Assembly (NCBI RefSeq): GCF_002192455.1
Contig: NZ_CP021744.1
Coordinates: 3,812,001 to 3,876,000 of the forward strand
DNA length: 64,000 nt
Origin: Streptomyces albireticuli
Lineage (GTDB): Bacteria > Actinomycetota > Actinomycetes > Streptomycetales > Streptomycetaceae
Reading direction: 5' to 3'
Both the position numbers and the translations under genes were made by a program. Numbering within the stretch: the first letter of the stretch is position 1; each line of letters starts with the position of its first letter. This document shows positions 32,783 to 40,225 of this stretch, one piece after another. Under the pieces are notes generated by a model. The model did not search any database. It saw only the letters and a list, made by a program, of their open reading frames with translations, and was not told the DNA's origin.

Positions 32783-34051
32783 ATGTCGGAGCCGAGGCCC
32801 CAAGCACCCCTGATAGACGCGGAGGAGGACCTGGCGCCCGCGCCTCCCGTGGCGGCCGCGCGGCGGCGGCTGCGCGCCCACCCCGCGCTGGTGCTCCTCG
32901 GCATCGTGCTGGCCTCGCTCAACATGCGGGCGGCGCTGGCCGGGGTGTCGCCGCTGGTCGGCGAGATCGGCGACCACTTCCACCTGGCGGCCACCGCGAG
33001 CAGCCTGGTGACGACCATCCCCCTCGTCTTCATGGGGCTCGGCTCGATCGTCGCGCCCAAGCTGGCCCGTCGCTGGGGCACCGAGGCCGTGCTGTGCGGC
33101 GCGCTCGTGCTGCTGTGCGGCGGCATCCTGCTGCGCGTGGCGCCGCCCGTCGTCGCGCTGTTCGTCGGCTGCGCGCTCGTCGGCACGGCGATAGCCCTGC
33201 TGAACGTCCTGATGCCGGGCCTGATCAAGCGGGACTTCCCCGAGCGGGCCGCGAGCATGACCGCCCTGTACTCCACCGCGATGATCCTCGGCGCCACCGT
33301 CTCGGCGGCCTCCGCCGTGCCGCTGGAGGAAGCCCTCGGCGGCTGGCAGGGGTCCCTGGTCTCCTGGGCGCTGCTCGCGGCCGTCGCCGCCGTCGTCTGG
33401 CTGCCCCAGGCGGTCCTGGCGCGCCGCGGCACCCACCACGGCGAGGCCGCGGCCACGGAGCGCCGCCCCGCCGCGCCGGAGCGCGGGCTGCTGCGCACCC
33501 CGCTCGCCTGGCAGGTCACGCTGTTCATGGGCGTGCAGTCGCTGATCGCGTACGTGTGCATCGCCTGGATGCCGACGATCTTCACCGACGGCGGCATGAG
33601 CAAGAGCGAGGCCGGCCTCGTCTACTCCTTCTACACGCTGGTCCAGATGGCCGGCTCGTTCGTGGTGCCGATCCTGGCCGGGCGGCTGCGCGACCAGCGG
33701 CTGCTGGCGCTCGGCGTCGTGACGCTGATGGCCGCGGGCGTCACCGGCCTGCTCGTCGCGCCCGTGGCCGGTGCCTGGCTCTGGGCGACCCTGATGGGCG
33801 TCGCGCAGGGCGGCACGCTGGGGCTCGCGCTGACGATGATGGTGCTGCGCACGCGGGACTCCCACACGGCGGCCCGGCTCTCGGGCATGGCGCAGACCTG
33901 GGGTTATCTGGTGGCGTCCGTCGGCCCGTTCGCGCTCGGCGCGGTGCACCAGGTCACGGACAGCTGGACGGTGCCGGTGGCGCTGCTCCTCGTCGCCTGC
34001 GCGAGCCTGGTGCTGCTGGGTCTGGGCGCCGGGCGCGATCGGCGGATCTGA
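32783..34051 (+). CDS. MFS transporter, CynX/NimT family
   Basis: Twelve-helix transporter of 422 aa. After a polar 30-residue head come LVLLGIVLASLNMRAALAGVSPLVGEI, typical of the CynX/NimT (cyanate/2-nitroimidazole) group, then LVTTIPLVFMGLGSIVAPKLARRWG and the duplicate half beginning near residue 240. Family members import cyanate or export nitroimidazole and other drugs; the substrate here is unknown. ATG 32783 follows GGAGAG. Co-transcription with the FadR regulator suggests induction by its substrate. An imperfect hairpin at 34066-34089 follows. Confidence 0.92.
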   Translation: MSEPRPQAPLIDAEEDLAPAPPVAAARRRLRAHPALVLLGIVLASLNMRAALAGVSPLVGEIGDHFHLAATASSLVTTIPLVFMGLGSIVAPKLARRWGTEAVLCGALVLLCGGILLRVAPPVVALFVGCALVGTAIALLNVLMPGLIKRDFPERAASMTALYSTAMILGATVSAASAVPLEEALGGWQGSLVSWALLAAVAAVVWLPQAVLARRGTHHGEAAATERRPAAPERGLLRTPLAWQVTLFMGVQSLIAYVCIAWMPTIFTDGGMSKSEAGLVYSFYTLVQMAGSFVVPILAGRLRDQRLLALGVVTLMAAGVTGLLVAPVAGAWLWATLMGVAQGGTLGLALTMMVLRTRDSHTAARLSGMAQTWGYLVASVGPFALGAVHQVTDSWTVPVALLLVACASLVLLGLGAGRDRRI

Positions 34052-34065
34052 GACGTTGAGGTGAC

Positions 34066-34089
34066 GGGAGGCTCCTTCCGGGGGCTCCC
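34066..34089 (+). terminator. Imperfect hairpin after the CynX-type gene
   Basis: GGGAGGCTCC (34066-34075) pairs with GGGGGCTCCC (34080-34089), with one mismatch and one G-U pair around a four-base loop, 15 bases past the stop. Confidence 0.55.
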
Positions 34090-34208
34090 GTGCCGGTCCC
34101 GGCCCCGCCGGCCCCGGCCGCCCCTCCCGTTCGCGGGGTCCGGCGGCCGGAGCCGTCCGACGGTCCTGGCCGACAGCCGTGGAACCCGTCGTGAGGAGTC
34201 CGTCCGCC

Positions 34209-35159
34209 ATGCACGTGCCTTCCCGCATCACCGTCCCCGCCACGCTCGCCGCGTACCACGACGAGTTCGACGGGGAGGCGGGCCGCGCCTGGGTCGCCGC
34301 CCTCCCGGACCTGGCCGCGGAGTTCCTCGACCGCTGGCGGCTGCGGCCCGACGGCCCCTCCTCGCACGGCTTCGTCGCGCTCGTCCTGCCCGTACTGCGC
34401 GAGGACGGCACCCCGGCCGCGCTCAAGCTCCAGCCCGTCACCGACGAGAGCGCGGGCGAGCCGCTCGCCCTGCGCGCCTGGGGCGGCGACGGCGCCGTGG
34501 CCCTGCTCGACCACGACGCCGGCTCGGGCACGATGCTCCTGGAGCGGCTGGACGCGAACCGCTCGCTGCTGGCCGTGGAGGACCACGAGGCGTCCCTGCG
34601 CGTCCTTACGGAGCTCCTCGCGCGGCTCCTGAAGACCCCGGCCCCCGCCGGCCTGCGCCCGCTCGCGGACATCGCGGGCGCGATGCTCGCCGATACCCCC
34701 GGCGCCCTCCCCCACATCACCGACACCGCCCACCGGCGCGTCGTCGACCGCTGCGCCGAGGCCGTGCGGGAGGTGATCGCCGAACCGGGCGACCGCCTGC
34801 TGCACTGGGACCTGCACTACGAGAACGTCCTGGCCCCCCTGCCCGGCACACCCCGCGAGCCCTGGCTGGCCATCGACCCCAAGCCCCTCGTCGGCGACCC
34901 CGGCTTCGAACTCCTCCCCGCCCTCCGCGACCGCTGGGACGACGTCACGGCCACGGGCGACGTGGAACGCGCGGTGCTCCGCCGCTTCGACCTGATGACC
35001 GAGATCCTCTCCCTCGACCGCGCCCGCGCCGCCCGCTGGACGCTGGGCCGGGTCCTCCAGAACTCCCTGTGGGAGGTGGAGGACACCGAGGAGGGCGAGA
35101 AGGTCGCGCTGGAACCGGAGCAGATGGCCATAGCGCGGATCCTGGAGTCCCGCCTGTAG
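34209..35159 (+). CDS. Aminoglycoside/hydroxyurea phosphotransferase family kinase (APH6/hur)
   Basis: Kinase-fold enzyme of 316 aa. ALKLQPV carries the ATP-binding Lys73, and GEPLALRAWGG its partner Glu. The catalytic loop is LLHWDLHYENVLA (Asp201, Asn206), and WLAIDPKPLVGDPGFEL carries the Mg-binding Asp223. This is the streptomycin 6-kinase/hydroxyurea kinase pattern. Streptomyces genomes carry several such kinases without proven drug resistance, so a housekeeping or detoxifying kinase is equally possible. ATG 34209 follows GTGAGGAG; an in-frame start at 34179 lacks a ribosome site. It converges on the ABC operon end. Confidence 0.9.
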   Translation: MHVPSRITVPATLAAYHDEFDGEAGRAWVAALPDLAAEFLDRWRLRPDGPSSHGFVALVLPVLREDGTPAALKLQPVTDESAGEPLALRAWGGDGAVALLDHDAGSGTMLLERLDANRSLLAVEDHEASLRVLTELLARLLKTPAPAGLRPLADIAGAMLADTPGALPHITDTAHRRVVDRCAEAVREVIAEPGDRLLHWDLHYENVLAPLPGTPREPWLAIDPKPLVGDPGFELLPALRDRWDDVTATGDVERAVLRRFDLMTEILSLDRARAARWTLGRVLQNSLWEVEDTEEGEKVALEPEQMAIARILESRL

Positions 35160-35199
35160 CCCACGAACGGTAAGGGGCACTCGCCACGGAGCCCGCCCC

Positions 35200-35352
35200 T
35201 TACCGTCCCCCGGCCCGCTCCGGTTCCCGGACGTCCCGGAGAAACAGCCAGGCGGCCGTGGCCGCGACGACTGTCGCGGCCACGGCCGCCAGGGCGACTG
35301 CCGGTCCGAGGGCGCCGCGCCGTAAGGCCGCGCCGGGCGAACGGTCCGTCAC
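35200..35352 (-). CDS. 50-residue single-pass membrane peptide ending the ABC operon
   Basis: Small protein with one hydrophobic segment of about 24 residues (Ala/Val-rich, positions 17-41) flanked by RSPGAALRRG and FLRDVREPERAGGR. The positive residues on both sides leave topology uncertain. Its GTG start overlaps the TGA of the upstream permease (GTGA), the same coupling as between neighbouring genes, and codon bias favours G/C at third positions. It may be a small subunit or regulator of the ABC-2 transporter; nothing proves expression. Confidence 0.6.
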   Translation of the reverse strand: MTDRSPGAALRRGALGPAVALAAVAATVVAATAAWLFLRDVREPERAGGR

Positions 35353-36068
35353 TCCTCCCCGGCCAGGGTGAGGGTGCGGAGCTTCTGGCCGGCGTACCAG
35401 GTCGCCAGGGTGGTGACGCCGATGAGGAGGACGAGGGCGAGGGGGAGGCCGACGTCCGAGGTGATGGCGCCGTCCGCGCCGATCTTCTGGGCGAGGGCCA
35501 GGGACCACTGCTGGACGCTCAGGGTGCGGGCGCCGGAGATGAGGCTGCCGAAGAGGGACTCCCAGACCAGGGCGTAGACCAGGCCGGCCACGACGGCGTG
35601 GCGGGTGACGGTGCCCAGGAGGAGGAAGATCGCGCTGTAGGCGACGGAGGCCACCGCGGCGGCCACGGCGTAGGCGACGGCGATCTGCTGGCTGTTGCCG
35701 TTGAGGATGAAGCCCGCGATCAGGGTGGGGATCGCCGAGAAGACCGCGGTGACGCCGACGGCGACGACCAGCTTGGTGAAGATGATCGTGGGGCGCTTGA
35801 CGGGCTTGGAGAGGAGATAGACCACCGAGCCGTCGTCGATCTCCGGCCCGATCGCGCCCGTACCGGCGACGACGCCGATCAGCGGGACCATCGTGGCGAG
35901 CGCGAAGCCGCCCAGGACGTTCGCGGCGGTGTCGTCGTCGGCGCCGGTCAGGACGCGGATGACGACCGAGATGGCGATCAGGAGGGCGGGCAGCGCGAAG
36001 AGGATGAAGGCGCGGCGGCGGCCGAGGAGCCCCCGGTAGGTCAGCCGGGCGACGGTGCGGTTGTACAT
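35349..36068 (-). CDS. ABC-2 type permease (second transporter)
   Basis: Membrane subunit of 239 aa with six hydrophobic segments. It begins MYNRTVARLTYRGLLGRRRAF and contains the family signature IGPEIDDGSVVYLLSKPVKRPTII (about 73-96, quoted in part), where the acidic residue and the KPV motif are typical of ABC-2/NosY permeases. It pairs with the ATPase 18 bp upstream. Such modules export antibiotics, lipids or peptides; substrate unknown. It is the last large gene of a four-gene transporter operon and is translationally coupled to the 50-residue peptide. Confidence 0.9.
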   Translation of the reverse strand: MYNRTVARLTYRGLLGRRRAFILFALPALLIAISVVIRVLTGADDDTAANVLGGFALATMVPLIGVVAGTGAIGPEIDDGSVVYLLSKPVKRPTIIFTKLVVAVGVTAVFSAIPTLIAGFILNGNSQQIAVAYAVAAAVASVAYSAIFLLLGTVTRHAVVAGLVYALVWESLFGSLISGARTLSVQQWSLALAQKIGADGAITSDVGLPLALVLLIGVTTLATWYAGQKLRTLTLAGEE

Positions 36069-36086
36069 GGCGCTCCAGGGCTCCTT

Positions 36087-36998
36087 TCAGGCCGTGACGA
36101 GGTAGGAGAAGACCGATTCCAGGGACTCGTCGGAGGGCGAGACCGTCAGGAGCCGGATGCCGTGCGCGCGGGCGACGCGCGGCAGCAGGGTGGTGAAGCG
36201 GCCGAAGTCGACGGCCTGGACGCGCAGGGCGCCCTCCTTGAGGTCGACCTCGATGCCGGCCGTGGAGGGGTCGGCGATGAGGGCCGCGGCGAGGGCCCGG
36301 TCGTCGCTGGAGCGCACGAGGTAGCGGTGCGGCCGGTCCGTCATCAGGCGGCGGATCTTGCGGAAGTCGCCGGAGGCGGCGTGCCGGCCCGCGACGACGA
36401 CCTCGATGTGGGCCGCGAGCTGCTCGACCTCTTCGAGGATGTGCGAGGAGAACAGCACCGTGCGGCCCTCCGCGCCCATGCGCCGCAGCAGTTCCATCAG
36501 CTGCATCCGCTGACGGGGGTCCATGCCGTTGAAGGGCTCGTCGAGGAGGAGCACGGACGGCTGGTGGACCAGGGCGGAGGCCATCTTCACGCGCTGGCGC
36601 ATGCCCTTGCTGTACGTCGCGATCTTGCGGTCCTGGGCGTACTCCATCTCGACCGTGGCGAGGGCGTGCTGCGCCTCCTTCGCGCCCAGGCCGTGGAGTT
36701 CGGCGTTGGCGCGGACGAACTCCTGGCCGGTGAGGAAGTCGTACATCGCCTCGCGCTCGGGGACGATCCCGATGTGGCGGTAGACGCCCTCGTTGCGCCA
36801 GATGGTGGCGCCGTCGAGGGTGACCGTGCCGGTGGAGGGGGCGAGGAAGCCGCCCATCATGTTGATGAGGGTGGACTTCCCGGCGCCGTTGGGGCCGAGG
36901 AGGCCGGTGACACCGGGGCCGACGGTCATGGAGACGTCGTTGACGGCGACGACGTTGCCGAACCAGCGGGAGACGTTGTCGATGGAGACAGTGCTCAT
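36087..36998 (-). CDS. ABC transporter ATP-binding protein (second transporter)
   Basis: ATPase of 303 aa. Walker A is LLGPNGAGKST (about 33-43), the signature YSKGMRQRVKMA, Walker B SVLLLDEPFNGMDP and the switch His in FSSHILEEVE. The last 90 residues form a C-terminal regulatory region of the DrrA type. It binds the next gene's permease and lies 49 bp after the first permease gene. In sequence it is clearly paralogous to the first ATPase (37937-39001), so the operon carries two ATPase-permease modules that may act as two half-transporters or two pumps. Confidence 0.93.
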   Translation of the reverse strand: MSTVSIDNVSRWFGNVVAVNDVSMTVGPGVTGLLGPNGAGKSTLINMMGGFLAPSTGTVTLDGATIWRNEGVYRHIGIVPEREAMYDFLTGQEFVRANAELHGLGAKEAQHALATVEMEYAQDRKIATYSKGMRQRVKMASALVHQPSVLLLDEPFNGMDPRQRMQLMELLRRMGAEGRTVLFSSHILEEVEQLAAHIEVVVAGRHAASGDFRKIRRLMTDRPHRYLVRSSDDRALAAALIADPSTAGIEVDLKEGALRVQAVDFGRFTTLLPRVARAHGIRLLTVSPSDESLESVFSYLVTA

Positions 36999-37047
36999 GG
37001 GCGCAGCCCATTCCTTGAGGGGTGGCGGTCGGGCGACGGGCGGGAGG

Positions 37048-37947
37048 TCACAGGCCGACCTTTCGGTAGCGGCGCATCAGCAGCCCGAACGACCCGGCGA
37101 TCAGGGCGAGCAGGACGAGGACGTAGACGACTCCGGTGCCGGTGCCCGGCCCGTGGCCGCCGGGGAAGGCGGACGTGGCGGAGAGGAACGCCGTCTGGAC
37201 GCCGTCGATCAGGGTGATCGGCGAGAACAGTCCGAGCCAGCTGATGGCGTCGGTGTTGTCGCGGGCGAGGGCGATGCCCTGGATCGTGGAGACCGCGCCG
37301 TAGGAGATCGTCAGCACCGCGATGACCGCGGCGACGCCGAAGCCGCGGCGCGGGGTGAGCGCGGCGACCACCAGGCCGAGGCCGGCGAAGAGGAGGGAGA
37401 GCAGGGCGACGGAGACCAGTCCTTGCGCGAAGCCCTTCGTCTGGTCGGCGAAGTCCAGCTTGGCGAGCAGGGCGCCCACGTACAGGATCAGCAGGGGCAC
37501 GCCGGTGAGCAGGAAGAGCGCCGAGGCCATCGCCGCGAACTTGGCCGCCACGTAGTCGACGCGCTCGATCGGGCGGGAGAAGTACAGCGGGACGGTCTTG
37601 AAGCGCAGGTCGCGGGAGACCGACTGCGGGGCCTGGGACGCGAGGTAGAGGCCGATGACGGCCTGGAGGAGGATCGCGTAGCGGGTGTAGGCCACCGGCA
37701 GGTCGTTCATCTTCGTCGTCACGGCGACCGCCACCATGATGGCGGCGGGGACGCACATGACGCCGAGCAGGATCATCGGCAGGACCTTGGACTTCGCCGA
37801 CCGGCCGAGGCCGTACGCGCCGCGCAGGCTCTGCGAGAACAGCGAGCGGCGGGCGTAGGCGCGGCCGAGGCGGGCGCCGGAGTAGTTCCGGTAGCCGATG
37901 TTGTGGATGACGTCCTGGGTGGGCGCCGTGGTGGTCTCAGGCGGCAT
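37048..37947 (-). CDS. ABC-2 type permease (first transporter)
   Basis: Membrane subunit of 299 aa with six hydrophobic segments after an amphipathic head (DVIHNIGYRNYSGARLGR). The signature SQAPQSVSRDLRFKTVPLYF (about 109-128), with RPIERVDYVAAKFAAM following it, is the NosY/ABC-2 intracellular loop. Its start overlaps the end of the first ATPase gene by 11 bp. The two are presumably assembled as a pair. The same order ATPase-permease-ATPase-permease is found at SCO3956-3959 in S. coelicolor (recalled). The substrate is unknown. Confidence 0.9.
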   Translation of the reverse strand: MPPETTTAPTQDVIHNIGYRNYSGARLGRAYARRSLFSQSLRGAYGLGRSAKSKVLPMILLGVMCVPAAIMVAVAVTTKMNDLPVAYTRYAILLQAVIGLYLASQAPQSVSRDLRFKTVPLYFSRPIERVDYVAAKFAAMASALFLLTGVPLLILYVGALLAKLDFADQTKGFAQGLVSVALLSLLFAGLGLVVAALTPRRGFGVAAVIAVLTISYGAVSTIQGIALARDNTDAISWLGLFSPITLIDGVQTAFLSATSAFPGGHGPGTGTGVVYVLVLLALIAGSFGLLMRRYRKVGL

Positions 37948-39001
37948 CGGGCGCGCCTTCGTTCTGCTCGTCGCGCTGGGCCGCGGGTGCCCACTGCCGG
38001 CCGGCGCCCCAGCCGCCGGTGGCCGGGTCCGCCGGGGCGGCGGTGGCCTCGTCCTCGGTCTCGTCCCGGAAGACCTCCGCGATGCGGTGGCGGCGCTGCT
38101 CCATGCGGACCAGGCCGAGCCCGAGGTCCGTGACGGCGTCGCGGACCGTGTCGTAGGTGCCCTCGTCGACGACGTCGACGAGGAGGACGCGGCCGGAGGC
38201 GGGCGCGCCGTCGGCGGTCCGGCCGGCCGGGCGGACCGTGAGGCCGGCCCCGGCGAGGGCCGCGAGGAGCGCGGCGGTGCCGTCGGGGCGGGCGTCCGAG
38301 TCGGTGACCTCCACGGCGAGGGAGCCCGTGGACTGGGTGAAGTCGTCCGTGGACGAGGACCGCAGCAGCTTGCCGCCGTCGATGACCACGACGTGGTCGC
38401 AGGTGCGCTCCAGCTCGCCCAGCAGGTGCGAGGTGACCAGGACCGAGATGCCGAAGTCCGTGTGGACCCGCCGGATCAGGCCGAGCATCTCGTCGCGGCC
38501 GACCGGGTCGAGGCCGTTGGTCGGCTCGTCGAGCAGGACCAGCTGCGGGTCGTGGACGAGCGCCTGGGCCAGCTTGACCCGCTGCTTCATGCCGGTGGAG
38601 TAGCCGCCCATGGGGCGGTAGCGCTCCTCGTACAGGCCCACGTGGCGCAGCGTGTCGGCGGTGCGCTCGCGCGCGGCGGTGGCCGGCAGGCCGGACATGC
38701 GGGCCATGTGGACGACGAACTCGGTCGCGGAGACGTCGGGCGGCAGGCAGTCGTGCTCGGGCATGTAGCCGACCCGCTCCCGGATGGCGGCGCCCTCGGT
38801 GGCGACGTCGAGGCCGAGCACGCTGGCGCGGCCCTCGGTGGCCGGGGAGAGCCCGAGCAGGATCTTGATCAGCGTGGACTTGCCGGCTCCGTTGGCACCC
38901 ACCAGGCCGGTCACGCCCGGCGTGATGTCGACGGACAGCCGGTCGAGCGCGGTCACCCGGGGGAACCGCTTGCTGAGGCTTTCGGTAGCGATCACAGTCA
39001 C
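37937..39001 (-). CDS. ABC transporter ATP-binding protein (first transporter)
   Basis: ATPase of about 354 aa. Walker A is LVGANGAGKST (about 33-43), the signature YSTGMKQRVKLA, Walker B QLVLLDEPTNGLDP and the switch His TSHLLGELE. The C-terminal 110 residues include an ACT-like regulatory fold and a disordered Ala/Glu-rich tail. GTG 39001 was chosen because similarity begins at VIATESLSKRFP; the frame remains open to 39241 through a Pro/Ser-rich stretch coded by a 34-bp repeat, so a longer form is possible. It heads the operon. Confidence 0.9.
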   Translation of the reverse strand: MTVIATESLSKRFPRVTALDRLSVDITPGVTGLVGANGAGKSTLIKILLGLSPATEGRASVLGLDVATEGAAIRERVGYMPEHDCLPPDVSATEFVVHMARMSGLPATAARERTADTLRHVGLYEERYRPMGGYSTGMKQRVKLAQALVHDPQLVLLDEPTNGLDPVGRDEMLGLIRRVHTDFGISVLVTSHLLGELERTCDHVVVIDGGKLLRSSSTDDFTQSTGSLAVEVTDSDARPDGTAALLAALAGAGLTVRPAGRTADGAPASGRVLLVDVVDEGTYDTVRDAVTDLGLGLVRMEQRRHRIAEVFRDETEDEATAAPADPATGGWGAGRQWAPAAQRDEQNEGAPDAA

Positions 39002-39102
39002 GTCTTCGACGGTAGTGGCGCCCGCCACAGAGGGCGTCAGACCGGATGGCTGGATGTGCGTAGTCCTCAGGTCTGACACCCCCGTAGGGGAGGAGGGCCG
39101 GG

Positions 39103-39231
39103 GAGCGGGGCCGCCATGATCATCGGGGGCCGGCGGGCGGGGCGCTGTCGTGAGCGACGGGGACCGCCGGGCGGAGGCGCCGTCATGATCGACGGAAGTG
39201 GGTGAGCGGGGCGCCGTCTTGATCATCGAGG
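39103..39231. repeat. Four imperfect repeats of 34-35 bp upstream of the ABC operon
   Basis: The core GGGGCGCCGTC-TGATCATCG recurs with its TGATC part starting at 39117, 39151 (degenerate), 39186 and 39220, spacings of 34, 35 and 34 bp. Two copies contain the palindrome TGATCA. The array ends 102 bp before the chosen ATPase start, so it may be an operator array or, if the ATPase starts further upstream, a repeat in its N-terminal extension. Confidence 0.7.
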
Positions 39232-39262
39232 CCCTGGGCATCCTCCGCCGGGTTACCGAAAG

Positions 39263-39271
39263 TTATCCACA
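39263..39271 (+). promoter_or_regulatory. Single DnaA box in the divergent ABC/M24 gap
   Basis: TTATCCACA, a perfect DnaA box, with a weaker reverse match in GTGCACAAC at 39277-39285. The gap 39002-39376 separates divergent operons and holds no gene. TTGACG at 39287-39292 could be a -35 but no good -10 follows. Confidence 0.5.
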
Positions 39272-39376
39272 GGCCGTGCACAACTCTTGACGCAGCCGCG
39301 GGGCATTGTCACATTCATCAGTGTCAAGTTGTGGAACGTGTACCGGCGTGCGGCCCTAGGGAACGGCGGGACGGCG

Positions 39377-40225
39377 ATGGCCTCGGCAACGGCTCGGGAA
39401 CTGACCGCGGATCAGCGGGGGTTCAAGGAAGTGCAGCGCCTCGCTTACGACTGCGCGGAGGAGGTCGCCGCCCAGCTGAGACCGGGGGTGACCGAGCGCG
39501 AGGCGGCCCGGATGCAGCGCGCGTGGCTGCGCGAGCGTGGTGTGCGCGACTGGTTCCACCTCCCCTTCGCGTGGTTCGGGGACCGCACGGCGTTCGTGGG
39601 GTTCCGGGTGCCGCTCCAGTTCTTCCCCACGGACCGGCGGCTGGAGCCGGGGATGCCGTTCATCCTCGACATGGCCCCGGTGCACCGGGGCTTCACGGCC
39701 GACATCGGCTACGCGGGCTGCCTCGGGCCCCACCCCCTGCACGAGCGGCTGACGGCCGATCTGCGGGAGCACCGGGAGCTGATCCTGCGCGAGGTGCGCG
39801 AGCGCCGCCCGCTCCGGGAGATCTACGAGGACGTGGACCGCCTCATGGTGCGCCAGGGCCTCGCCAACCGCCACCGGGCGTACCCCTTCGGGGTGATAGC
39901 GCACAAGGTGGGACGGGTCCGGGAGCGCCGCTGGTCGCCGCGGGTGTTCGGGTTCGGCACCCAGGCGCTGCGGGGGCTGGCCTCGGACGCTGTGCGCGGC
40001 CACCGGGAGGGCTGGTCGCCGCTGTGGAGCCCGCACCGCTTCTCCGACCACCCGCCGGCCCCCGGCATGTGGGCCGTGGAACCGCACCTCGGCTTCCGGG
40101 GCGTGGGCGCGAAGTTCGAGGAGCTCCTGGTGGTCACCGACTCCCGTGACCCCGAGGAGAGCGCGTTCTGGCTGGACGACGATCTGCCGCACGTGCGGCG
40201 CCGGCAGGAGGAGAGGGCCGCATGA
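39377..40225 (+). CDS. M24 family metallopeptidase-like protein
   Basis: Pita-bread-fold protein of 282 aa. The metal-binding residues of M24 are visible: Asp98 and Asp109 in ILDMAPVHRGFTADIGYAG, a His in VIAHKVG, and Glu residues in WAVEPHLGF and KFEELLVV. Members are methionine aminopeptidases, prolidases or creatinases. This subgroup lacks the N-terminal creatinase domain. ATG 39377 was chosen since similarity begins at LTADQRGFKEVQRLAY. Its TGA overlaps the ATG of the EphD-like gene, so it belongs to that operon, where a role in modifying a small amide or ester is conceivable; substrate unknown. Confidence 0.85.
   Translation: MASATARELTADQRGFKEVQRLAYDCAEEVAAQLRPGVTEREAARMQRAWLRERGVRDWFHLPFAWFGDRTAFVGFRVPLQFFPTDRRLEPGMPFILDMAPVHRGFTADIGYAGCLGPHPLHERLTADLREHRELILREVRERRPLREIYEDVDRLMVRQGLANRHRAYPFGVIAHKVGRVRERRWSPRVFGFGTQALRGLASDAVRGHREGWSPLWSPHRFSDHPPAPGMWAVEPHLGFRGVGAKFEELLVVTDSRDPEESAFWLDDDLPHVRRRQEERAA

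Noticed and set aside
34209..35159. Aminoglycoside resistance gene
   Set aside because: The family includes streptomycin and hydroxyurea kinases, but similar kinases are widespread in Streptomyces without known resistance; not called as such.
35200..37011. 603-codon frame covering the second ABC module on the same strand
   Set aside because: Only its last 50 codons are supported (the small membrane peptide); the rest is a shifted frame of the ATPase and permease.
39103..39231. CRISPR array
   Set aside because: Four imperfect repeats of 34-35 bp with no separate spacers and no cas gene; they are direct tandem repeats.
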